Of a stretch of 64,000 nt of DNA, positions 1-7,800 are shown one piece after another. Within the stretch, counting starts at the first letter, position 1. Every line of letters begins with the position of its first letter. A program made the position numbers and the translations under genes. This DNA is from Verrucomicrobiota bacterium (GTDB lineage: Bacteria; Verrucomicrobiota; Verrucomicrobiia; Limisphaerales; UBA9464), in the NCBI GenBank assembly GCA_947454705.1, contig CANGKZ010000022.1, positions 16,809-80,808 on the forward strand, given 5' to 3'. The notes under the pieces are model-generated. The model was not told the DNA's origin. It was given only the letters and a program-made list of their open reading frames with translations, and ran no database searches.

Positions 1-971
1 CCATCAACGCCACCGGCAAGGCCCGCGTCACCGCGGTGTACAGCGCGCGTCCGCTCACCGACGCCGAACTCACCGCCCGCTACGGCTATCCGGTGAAGGC
101 CTACTCGGACCTGGGCGCCATGCTTGCCAACAAGGATCTCGACGTCATCGACATCTGCTCCTTCCCGAAGGAACACCCCAAGCAATTCATCGCCGCCGCC
201 AAGGCTGGAAAACACATCATCGTGGAGAAGCCCCTCGCGCTCGCGCCGAAGGATCTCGTGGCGATGTCGGAGGTGGTGCGGACCACGAAGATCAAGACCT
301 GCGTCTGCTTCGAGGTTCGGTACTCCTCGCAATTCCGCAGCATCAAGGGCGTGCTCGATGCCGGGCTCATCGGCGACGTGCATTTCGCCGAGGTCGATTA
401 TTTCCACGGTGTCGGTCCCTGGTACGGACAATTCCGCTGGAGCCACAAAAAGGCCGAAGCCGGATCGAGCCTGCTCAGTGCCGGATGCCACGCCATGGAT
501 GCGCTGCTCATGATCATGGCCGGCGCGGAGCCTGCCGAGGTCACCTCGTACAGCACGTCGTCCAAGAGCGAATACTTCGCCCCCTACGACTTCCCCACCA
601 CGCAGATCAGCATCGTGAAGTTCAAGGACGGGCGCATTGGCAAGACCACCTCGTGCCTCGACTGCATCCAGCCTTACTACTTCCACACCCATGTGGTGGG
701 CAGCCATGGATCGCTGCTCGACGACAAGTTCCACAGCACCAAGCTCGGAGCTCTCAACAAGGCGAAATGGAGCCAGCTCTCCTGCGGATCCGTGGACTCC
801 GGCGACGTGAAGGATCATCCGTACGAATCCCAATTCCACGCCTTCTTCGACGCCCTCGCCGAAGGCAGGGACATGCCGCTCACCTCATTCCAAGATGCCG
901 AGCGGACGCACCGGTTGATCTATGCCGCCGACAAATCCGCCGCTACCGGCAAGCCCGTAAAACTGGGCTGA
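1..971 (+). CDS. Gfo/Idh/MocA family NAD(P)-dependent oxidoreductase, 5' end missing
   Basis: The reading frame is open from the first bases, so the gene begins upstream and the N-terminal part of the Rossmann fold with the nucleotide-binding glycine motif is cut off. What remains shows the family hallmark EKPLA (from HIIVEKPLALAPKD), which closes the cofactor pocket, followed by the C-terminal alpha/beta domain with the HAMDALL segment where the catalytic histidine region lies. Such enzymes oxidise or reduce sugars, inositols and related polyols in the cytoplasm; the substrate cannot be told. A GTG at 36 could be read as a start, but the upstream residues continue the family pattern, so it is not the true start. 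A strong terminator follows about 200 bp downstream. Confidence 0.9.
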   Translation, partial: INATGKARVTAVYSARPLTDAELTARYGYPVKAYSDLGAMLANKDLDVIDICSFPKEHPKQFIAAAKAGKHIIVEKPLALAPKDLVAMSEVVRTTKIKTCVCFEVRYSSQFRSIKGVLDAGLIGDVHFAEVDYFHGVGPWYGQFRWSHKKAEAGSSLLSAGCHAMDALLMIMAGAEPAEVTSYSTSSKSEYFAPYDFPTTQISIVKFKDGRIGKTTSCLDCIQPYYFHTHVVGSHGSLLDDKFHSTKLGALNKAKWSQLSCGSVDSGDVKDHPYESQFHAFFDALAEGRDMPLTSFQDAERTHRLIYAADKSAATGKPVKLG

Positions 972-1123
972 ATCCGGCGGAGGGATTGAATTTGGAACGC
1001 ATGAAAGCAGGAGCCAGAAGGGCAGCGATGGCGAGCTGGGGCTTCCAGTAGCCGCCGAGGGGACGAGGCGGATTCACCCACGGAACTGAAGTGGTCCGCG
1101 GATCCCTTGGGGTTGCCTGTTCC

Positions 1124-1163
1124 TTTGGAGTGCGGCGGGAAGCGGAGCGCCACGCCGCTTTGG
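1124..1163 (+). repeat. REP-like palindromic unit, copy A
   Basis: The unit reads TTTGGAGTGCGGCGGgaAG then CGGAGCGccACGCCGCTTTGG and can fold on itself through GCGGCG/CGCCGC. A closely matching copy lies in opposite orientation at 1259-1302. Short imperfect palindromes between genes are the pattern expected of REP-type elements. Confidence 0.6.
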
Positions 1164-1167
1164 TCGG

Positions 1168-1208
1168 GGCGAGACCGGGGTATCGAAGCGGTCTCGCCTT
1201 CCCTTTTT
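1168..1208 (+). terminator. Rho-independent terminator
   Basis: A perfect 10 bp stem (GGCGAGACCG at 1168-1177 with CGGTCTCGCC at 1189-1198), an 11 nt loop and then a T-rich tail (TTCCCTTTTT). It lies downstream of the plus-strand oxidoreductase and is the likely 3' end of that transcript. Confidence 0.75.
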
Positions 1209-1258
1209 AATTTGCGCAAACGGGAGTGGTAACGGTCGGTTCAACATTCCGCCACGGA

Positions 1259-1302
1259 CTCAAAAGCGGTGTCGACGCTCCGCTCTGCCACCGCACTCCA
1301 AA
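1259..1302 (-). repeat. REP-like palindromic unit, copy B (inverted)
   Basis: On the minus strand it reads TTTGGAGTGCGGTGGCAGAG then CGGAGCGTCGACACCGCTTTTGAG, aligning along its length with copy A at 1124-1163. The two copies are about 95 bp apart in inverted orientation. With the terminator they account for most of the 333 bp gap between 972 and 1304; nothing else was seen there. Confidence 0.6.
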
Positions 1303-1304
1303 GT

Positions 1305-1562
1305 TCACCGGCGTCGCAGCGCGGCGATGAGGGCGGTGATGCCACCCACAAGAATCAGCAGTCGCATCACGCGGAACAGGCTGATCACCCACGCGATCCC
1401 GATGCCCAGCGCAGGCCACTTCACCCACCAATGATGCGGTGAGATCATCGCATTGATGACCACCAGCAGGAGCAGAATCGCCGGGCCGACGAACAAAAAA
1501 CGAATGGCGCGAAGCGAGTTGGAAATAAAGCGCGGGGTGTGAAGAAGCGAGGGTCCGAGCAT
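1305..1562 (-). CDS. Small 2TM-domain membrane protein
   Basis: The 85-residue product has two hydrophobic helices (LFVGPAILLLLVVINAM and WPALGIGIAWVISLF) joined by a short loop rich in His and Trp (SPHHWWVKW). This is the pattern of the 2TM domain family, in which a WP.LG.GI segment opens helix two. The start at 1562 was chosen because the open frame further upstream runs through a dispersed repeat at 1741-1834 and loses protein-like composition. A third hydrophobic stretch (LLILVGGITALIAAL) ends the protein. Function unknown; in other bacteria the domain is often attached to sensor kinases. Could be a remnant. Confidence 0.5.
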   Translation of the reverse strand: MLGPSLLHTPRFISNSLRAIRFLFVGPAILLLLVVINAMISPHHWWVKWPALGIGIAWVISLFRVMRLLILVGGITALIAALRRR

Positions 1563-1740
1563 GGCTGGATCAAAAATGGTTCTGGGTTTGACCGCGAAAC
1601 GGATCGTGAGCTGATCAACAAACATCCAGCACCGACTGGATGACGGAAACGTTTCCACACAGCGCTTCACACGGTCAGTTGGAAAACCTCGACGTCGTTT
1701 CGCATCCATCCTCCTGATGGGCTGAATCGGACAGCAGCCG

Positions 1741-1834
1741 TTGAAACCACAGATGGACACCGATGAACACAGATAGGGAGGGAGCCGGAATTCCGCGCAT
1801 CTCCATCTGTGCGCATCCGTGTCCATCTGTGGTT
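1741..1834. repeat. Dispersed inverted-repeat element, family I, short copy
   Basis: Two arms of the motif AACCACAGATGGACAC(C/G)GAT face each other (1745 rightwards and 1834 leftwards). The core contains CCGCGCAT, as in the longer copies at 37039-37238 and 62288-62477. This copy lacks the outer terminal repeats (AACCTRRAARCGGCAG), so it looks truncated. It occupies part of the 355 bp gap 1563-1917, which otherwise shows no gene. Confidence 0.75.
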
Positions 1835-1917
1835 GGATCCCGCTTCCCAGCGACTTCTTTCCACGGCCTTTCGCTGGACGATTCCCGAGCTCCACTGGCT
1901 TACTCGCCGTTGACATC

Positions 1918-2715
1918 ATGACCCGCCCCCGCCCCGTCGCCCTGGCGATCGCCGCCCATCCCGATGACATCGAATTCCGCATGGCGGGCACGCTCCTCCT
2001 GCTGCGCGCTGCAGGTTGGGACACGCACTATTTCAATCTCTCGGCCGGCAACTGCGGCAGTGCTCGGATGGGGCCGGCGGAAACCACCCGCAAACGCCGC
2101 GCCGAAGCCCAGCGTGCCGCTTCGCTACTCGACGCCGTGTGGCATCCCTCCTGTTGTCGGGATCTCGAGATCACCTACACGATCCCCATTCTGCGAAAGG
2201 TCGCGGCGGTCATCCGCGAAGTGAAACCCACCGTGGTCATGACTCATCCACCGGTGGATTACATGGAGGACCACACTGCCACCTGCCGTCTCGCCGTCAC
2301 CGCCGCGTTTTCCCGGGGCATGCCCAATTTTCGCACCACCCCTTCGCGACCCGCATTTCCCGGCGAGATCACGGTGTATCACTGCACCGCGCACGGATTG
2401 GTTGATCCCTTGAATCGCCCGATGACTCCTGAGTTCTACATCGATACAACATCGGTGCAGGACCGGAAACTCGAAGCCCTCGCTGCGCACGAAAGTCAGC
2501 AGGACTGGCTGGACCGCAGCCAGGGGATGAACAGCTATTTGAAGGCGGCCGATGACGAATCACTTCTGGTCGGCCGGGCCTCCGGAGAATTCCGTCACGC
2601 CGAAGGCTGGTGGCGTCATTCGGCCACCGGTTTCTGCGCCGCGGATGCCGATCCGCTGCGGGAGGCGCTGGGATCTGCGGTGTCGCCGCGGCTCAAGGCT
2701 TCTGCGAGACACTGA
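1918..2715 (+). CDS. PIG-L family N-acetylglucosaminyl deacetylase (BshB-like)
   Basis: 265 residues. The N-terminal AHPDD motif (residues 12-16) is the zinc-binding signature of the PIG-L/LmbE fold, and the downstream MEDHTATC segment supplies the third metal ligand. The family removes N-acetyl groups from GlcNAc-linked molecules, for example in bacillithiol or mycothiol synthesis, or acts on other sugar conjugates; the actual substrate is not clear. ATG at 1918 was preferred to an in-frame start at 1819 because the extra residues are encoded by the end of the dispersed repeat. The 3' end overlaps by 23 bp the end of the convergent acetyltransferase gene. Confidence 0.9.
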   Translation: MTRPRPVALAIAAHPDDIEFRMAGTLLLLRAAGWDTHYFNLSAGNCGSARMGPAETTRKRRAEAQRAASLLDAVWHPSCCRDLEITYTIPILRKVAAVIREVKPTVVMTHPPVDYMEDHTATCRLAVTAAFSRGMPNFRTTPSRPAFPGEITVYHCTAHGLVDPLNRPMTPEFYIDTTSVQDRKLEALAAHESQQDWLDRSQGMNSYLKAADDESLLVGRASGEFRHAEGWWRHSATGFCAADADPLREALGSAVSPRLKASARH

Positions 2716-3172
2716 ACGAGGGACTCGTCGCAAGGCGTTTGCGGAACACGCGCTGGGTTTTGGTGCGGGCCAGACCCAGGCTCTCGTAGAATTGATGGGA
2801 CTCCCCCCGCTCCTCACGGCAGCGGACGCCCAATTCTGGAACACCTTCCTCGATCGCCCATTTCTCCAGCCGTTGGACGAGGCTTCGTCCGATCCCGCGG
2901 CGTCGGCAACGTGGGTCGACGATGAGACCGCCAATCTCGACGCGAAAATCCGATTCGAGAAGCTGACTTTGGAATCCATGGATCCAACCCACCACCGCCC
3001 CGGTTTCCTCCACGGCCACCAGCACGCAATCCCTCGGACTGCCGAGGATTCGTGAGAGACGCTTCGAGAGGGATTCCTCCGAGACGGGATAACCCAACTC
3101 CGTGGTCAATCGGGCCAACGCGGACGCATCCGATTGCGTCCCGGGTCGAATCAACACCTCGCCCTTGTTCAT
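2693..3172 (-). CDS. GNAT family N-acetyltransferase
   Basis: 159 residues with a complete GNAT fold: a VGWIHG strand, then GGLIVDPRCRRRGIGRSLV, in which RRRGIG is the acetyl-CoA pyrophosphate-binding loop, and the C-terminal SHQFYESLGL segment. It is a cytoplasmic acetyltransferase for an unknown small molecule or protein amine. Convergent with, and overlapping, the PIG-L deacetylase gene; the pairing of a deacetylase and an acetyltransferase is suggestive but they are on opposite strands. Confidence 0.88.
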   Translation of the reverse strand: MNKGEVLIRPGTQSDASALARLTTELGYPVSEESLSKRLSRILGSPRDCVLVAVEETGAVVGWIHGFQSQLLESDFRVEIGGLIVDPRCRRRGIGRSLVQRLEKWAIEEGVPELGVRCREERGESHQFYESLGLARTKTQRVFRKRLATSPSFSVSQKP

Positions 3173-3371
3173 GCGGAAGCGACGTTATCGCGTGCTTACG
3201 AACGAGGACAGGAATCTCCTCTAAAGCGCAAGCGACGTGGGCTCCTGTAGCCTTCTGCCTAAAGGCGGCAGTTGAACGGTTAAAAAGTTGAAGCGTTGAA
3301 GGGGAATGCGGATGTAAAGCGCAGAGGCGCGGAGGCGCACAAGAGAATGATCGAACGCGTGTCCCGCATCC

Positions 3372-3479
3372 TAAAGCGCCAGAGGACTGGCGCACTCCAC
3401 GACGCTGTCGCGACTCCATAGCCCATACATCGAAATCCGCCAGGTCTTGGACTGCGCCAGTCCTCTACCGCTTTGGACG
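3372..3479. repeat. Pair of inverted palindromic units
   Basis: CTAAAGCGCCAGAGGACTGG (from 3372) is mirrored by GACTGCGCCAGTCCTCTACC then GCTTTGG (to about 3477), so the two halves can pair across about 50 bp. GCGCCAG.GGACTGGCGC is itself palindromic. This looks like a REP/BIME-type unit of a different family from that at 1124-1302. Confidence 0.6.
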
Positions 3480-3649
3480 AAGCCAACGACATCTACCGGA
3501 AAACCGTCGTGGAAACCGAAGAATTCCGTGGATTCCAAAGCAGCTAGGGAACTGCATGCGCCTCAAAATCCCTCATTTGAATCTGCGTCCAACTCCGTTG
3601 CTCTGCGGTTCTCTACCCTCCCAACCGCCGGATCTAGGCGGCGGAGTTT

Positions 3650-3848
3650 CTCACACGTTTGGAGTACCGCGTTTACGCGGCTCTGCTGTTGAACGCGGGG
3701 CCAACGAACGGCTGAAAATCAATCCGCTGCATCCCTCGAGACGCGCCTCCCCGAACCGTCTGAAGACGGGACTCCAAACGAATGAAAAAACCCTCGCGCC
3801 AGCGTCCAATTCCCCTTTAACACTTCAACTTTTCAACCCTTCAACTGC
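3650..3848 (-). repeat. Composite dispersed repeat, family II, copy 1
   Basis: Read on the minus strand the order is: TTGAA octamers; a spacer with CGCTGGCGCGA; TCATTCGTTTGGAGTCCCGT; CTTCAGACGGTTCGG; then CAGCAGAGCCGCGTAAACGC with GGTACTCCAAACGTGTGAG. The same modules in the same order occur on the plus strand at 34490-34680. The middle between the conserved blocks differs. Confidence 0.75.
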
Positions 3849-3859
3849 CCCTTCCACGT

Positions 3860-4810
3860 TCAACGATACGGAATCGCACTCATCTCCACCGACGCACGGA
3901 TACGTCGCCACAACGATCGGGAAGGCACGGCGCCCGGAGCCACCTGCGTCGCTGCGGTACCGGTGGCGACCGCCGAACGCAGCCATTCCTCCGGTTGATC
4001 CGACTTGGCGGACGCGGCGACGGCACCAGCGAGCATGGCATCGCCCGCTCCCACGCGGTTACGAACCGTGACCGTTTTGGGTACAGCGGACCACGCAACT
4101 TTCTCCACGGCATTCAGCAACCAAGCCCCTTCTCCGCCCCGCGACAGCAACACCCATCCGCCGGTGGCCTCGGCCAGCGAACGCGCCGCCTTCCATTGGG
4201 CGGATCGCGTGCGAAGGGTCGCTCCCGACCACTGGCCGAGTTCGAATTCGTTCGGCTTCACCAACCACGGCCCTTCCTTCACGGCGAGCGCGAACGGCTG
4301 ACGATCGCAATCGAGCACCACGCGTTTTCCCAGCCGCTTCGCAGCGCGAGCCATCCGGGCATAGGTGTCGACGGACGCCCCAAAGGCCAGCGTACCAGAA
4401 ATGATCACCGGATTCGCCCGGGCAGTTCGCTTGGCCACGCCGCGGAGAAGTCCGCGGGTTTCCGCAGCGGAAACGCGGGGCCAGGTGGGATTGAATCGGA
4501 ACTGCGGACCGGTGCCGGGATCGGGAGTCACCACCACATTGACCCGGCTTGGTTGCTTCAAGGGAAAGGAGGAGAACTCAATGCCCTCGCGTCGGAGCCC
4601 ATCGGCAAGCTCCTCACCGGTAGATCCGCCGAGGGGAAGAAACAGATGCGCGGGACATTCCAGCCAACGAAGCCAACGAGCCACGTTGACGCCTTTTCCG
4701 CCGGGCCAGCGCCGTTCGGAAATCAGCTCGTTCTTTTCTTCGGGCAGGATCCGGGGAACCCGCCATTCCACATCCACCGCCGGATTCAGGGAAACGACGA
4801 GCGGACTCAT
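3860..4810 (-). CDS. PfkB family sugar kinase, 1-phosphofructokinase-like
   Basis: 316 residues of the ribokinase/PfkB fold. The N-terminal substrate motif GGKGVNVARWL (about residues 37-47) and the C-terminal GAGDAMLAGA signature, with the catalytic Asp, are both intact. The opening VSLNPAVDVEW matches the hexose-phosphate branch (1-phosphofructokinase/tagatose-6-phosphate kinase) rather than ribokinase. It phosphorylates a sugar phosphate with ATP in the cytoplasm. It begins 20 bp after the stop of the giant protease gene on the same strand, so it may be read through from that long transcript, though no functional link is obvious. Confidence 0.85.
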   Translation of the reverse strand: MSPLVVSLNPAVDVEWRVPRILPEEKNELISERRWPGGKGVNVARWLRWLECPAHLFLPLGGSTGEELADGLRREGIEFSSFPLKQPSRVNVVVTPDPGTGPQFRFNPTWPRVSAAETRGLLRGVAKRTARANPVIISGTLAFGASVDTYARMARAAKRLGKRVVLDCDRQPFALAVKEGPWLVKPNEFELGQWSGATLRTRSAQWKAARSLAEATGGWVLLSRGGEGAWLLNAVEKVAWSAVPKTVTVRNRVGAGDAMLAGAVAASAKSDQPEEWLRSAVATGTAATQVAPGAVPSRSLWRRIRASVEMSAIPYR

Positions 4811-4830
4811 GGCATGTCTCCGAATCCGAA

Positions 4831-7800
4831 CTAGAGCTGCCGAATTCGATACACCCGCAGACCGGAAGGTGTGACCGATGCGGCAGGCACTGGAATCGTG
4901 GAAGATCCACCCGTGCCAATCACAGGACTGCCAACCAGGGTCCAGACCACCGGATTTGCAAAGAGGTCCTCGGTGGTCTCCAGCTGATACTTCACTCCAG
5001 GCGTTCCCACGAACGACACCGAGAAGGCACCGCCGGAAGTGGTCGGAGGAACGAACGTGGCCGACAGCGGGGTCGTCACCACCACCACCTGACGCACCCG
5101 ATAGCTGCGAAGCCCGGTGGAGGCCCCGGAGGGAGGATCAATCGAGATCGTGGTAGTCGTGGTCGTGGCCAGTACCGGGGTTCCGACGGCGGTCCAGCTC
5201 ACCGGCGAGGCGAACAGGTTGTCGGTCGTTTCCACCTGGTAGCTCACTCCCGGCACACTGTTGAAGACCACAGCGAACGGCCCGCCGGGTTTGGTCGGAG
5301 GCAGGAAGGTGGCTTCGAGCGGCGTCTCGGTCGAGGTGACGAAGGTCACTCCAACGCCGTAGTTCACCGCCGTGTTGGTCGCCGATGCGACACCCACGAA
5401 CCAACGTCCCGGGGCCAGGGCCACCGGCGTTCCGCCCGCGGCGAGGATCACCACATCATTGGTGGTTCCGCCGTTCGTGCTTGCGGCATCGAATCCGTGC
5501 GGTCCCGCGAGGGCCACTCCGCGAACGTAGAGGTTCGCATCCGCGGTGTTGGTGAGGGTGAACGTGGCCTGCGTCACATTGGCCGGCACGTCCACGTAGT
5601 AGTAATCCACCGCCCCGCGGGTCGCGAGGGTTGCGGTGGTGACCGTCCCGCTGACCAGAGCGTTGGGATACGGAATCTCGGTCGCGGTGATTCCATACGA
5701 TGCAGCGACCGCGGGAACATCCGGCGAGAAGACACCAGCGTACCAGCGCCCGGCCGACAGCTGCACCGGCGAAGTGCCTGCATCAATAATGATCTCCTCG
5801 GCCTGGACTCCGGTCCGTGCGCTGAGCGCATCGGATCCGGTCGGGGTCGGAAGCTGCGGCGCGGGATTCACCGCGAGGTCCACATTCGCGGACAGACCGT
5901 TCACCAGGAACCGGACGCCCGCCGCATTGGTGGAAACATCGAAGGAGTAATAATCGAGTCCGCCTTCCAGCTTGGTCGATCCCGACTTCAGAACGCCGTT
6001 GGTCAGCGCGTTGATGGTCACCGGCGGGGCTCCCACCGAGGACTTCACGATGCGGAAGGCCTGCAGGTTGGATCCGTTGTCGGGCAGCGCGGGCAACTGA
6101 ATGGTGGTGGAGTAACCGGAGGCGACGAAGGTCGCACCGATCTGCTTCCACACGACGGGCGAGGCGAACAGGTTGGTGGTGTTTTCCAGCCAGTAGGTTT
6201 CTCCCGGCAGACTGTTGAAGGTCAGGGTGAGAAGCCCGCCGACGGTGGCAGGAAGCCCGATCACGGGAACAATCGGCTGGGCGCTGTCCACACTGCCATT
6301 GCGGCCCGTCGCGGCGCGGATGCTGTAATCGACCCGGTTGGTTTCCGAAGCCGGGAAGCGCACTTCCAGGAAGTAGGATCCGGCGAGATCCGGCTGATCC
6401 GAGGTGGCCCGGAGCACGACGACTTCCGGAGTGGTTCCGGGACGGGTGCTGGAGAAATCTCCCGGATTGCCCAGCGGCAGTCCCCCGAACGCCCCGTACA
6501 GCTCCGCCTGTCCGGTGAGGTTATACACTTCGAAGATGAGGCTCGTGGTTCCGGCCGGCGCGATGAAGCGATAGGTGTGCTTGTCCTGGCCGGCGGAATG
6601 GGAGGTCGCCAGCGGGAGACCATCCGTCAAATCGGTGAACGCCAGCTGGTAATCCACCACCGCGGTCAGCGTGAACTGGATCGGAGTCGGATCCACCGGG
6701 ACCACCGCCACGAACCACTGTCCCTTGGTCAGCACCACCGGCGCGCTGTTGGTGTCGATCACGATGCGTTCAAACGCTGTACCAATGTTGGTACTGGCGT
6801 AGTCGAAGTTCGTGGACACCGGCAGCGGCAGCCCGCGCTTGAGGTAGAGATTCGCGTTACCGGTCAGGTTGGTCAGGGTCAGCGACAACCGCAGCGGGTC
6901 GTTGGTGATGTTGACGAAGAAGTAAGTCGGCGACGTGGAATTGGTCAGGCGGCCGCGGAACGGAACGCCGTTGGTCAGCGAGGTCGGGAACGGAATTTCC
7001 GTCGCGAGGACGTCGTAGGTGATCGGCACCAGCGGCGGCTGCGCCACCGAGTACGCGCCGAGGTACCAGCGTCCCGGAGTGAGCTCCACCGGCTTCGATC
7101 CGCCATCAATCACGATGATTTCCGAGTTCGTACCACTGTTGGTACTCACGTAGTCGTACTGAGAACGCGTGGGGAATCCGGGGGATTTGCGAACCACCAG
7201 GTTGAGGTCGCCGCTCAGGTTGGTGAGGGCGAACGAGACCTGCATGCCGTTGGTGGAGACGTCGTAATAGAAGTAGTCGAACAACCCGTTCGGTGCGTTG
7301 GTGGCGTGACGCGCGATGCCGTTGGTGAGCGGCTTGACGTTCACGTCGAAATCCACGCGGATCGAGAAGGCAGGCACCGCTGCGGATCCGGCGTTTTGCA
7401 CGCCGAGGTAGTAGCGTTGTCCCGGCTTGAGGGGCGGCGTTCCACCAGGGCGGATCACCGAGGATTGTCCCGGCGTGGTGACGTTGTTGAGCAGGATGAA
7501 ATCGCCCTGCTGGGTTCCATCCGGGGTTCCCACCTGGCTGAACAGCAGGTTCAGCGGGGCGCCTGCGGAACTCTGGAGGAAGTTCGTGGCTCCGACGGCT
7601 TCGGGCGGCACCTCGACGGTGAAGTACCGGATGTCGCCGGCGGCGATGTTCGTCGTGTAGGTCGCACCGCTGGTCAGCGCCACGATCGGTGAATTGGTCG
7701 GGGTGAACACGAGACCAAGTTGCCAGCTCAACACGCGCCCGGCGTTGGCGATACGGGTGTCGGTGATTTCCAACATCCAGTTGCCGGCGGCCGAGGTGGT

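Larger units (their letters stand above)
3173..3859. other. 687 bp intergenic repeat region without a convincing gene
   Basis: Short ORFs here lack protein-like composition. The stretch holds TTGAA-type octamer fragments (about 3270-3302 and 3820-3850), a pair of inverted palindromic units (3372-3479) and one copy of composite repeat family II (3650-3848), each listed separately. No RNA gene or promoter stood out. Confidence 0.7.

Noticed and set aside
1209..1305. tRNA-like stretch next to the terminator
   Set aside because: Cloverleaf arms could not be paired; the sequence is explained by the REP-like unit at 1259-1302.
1305..2024. 239-residue form of the 2TM protein
   Set aside because: Its N-terminal two thirds are encoded by the dispersed repeat at 1741-1834 and by the antisense strand of the PIG-L gene.
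5497..7692. 731-residue plus-strand frame
   Set aside because: Antisense shadow of the PPC-repeat part of the same protease gene.
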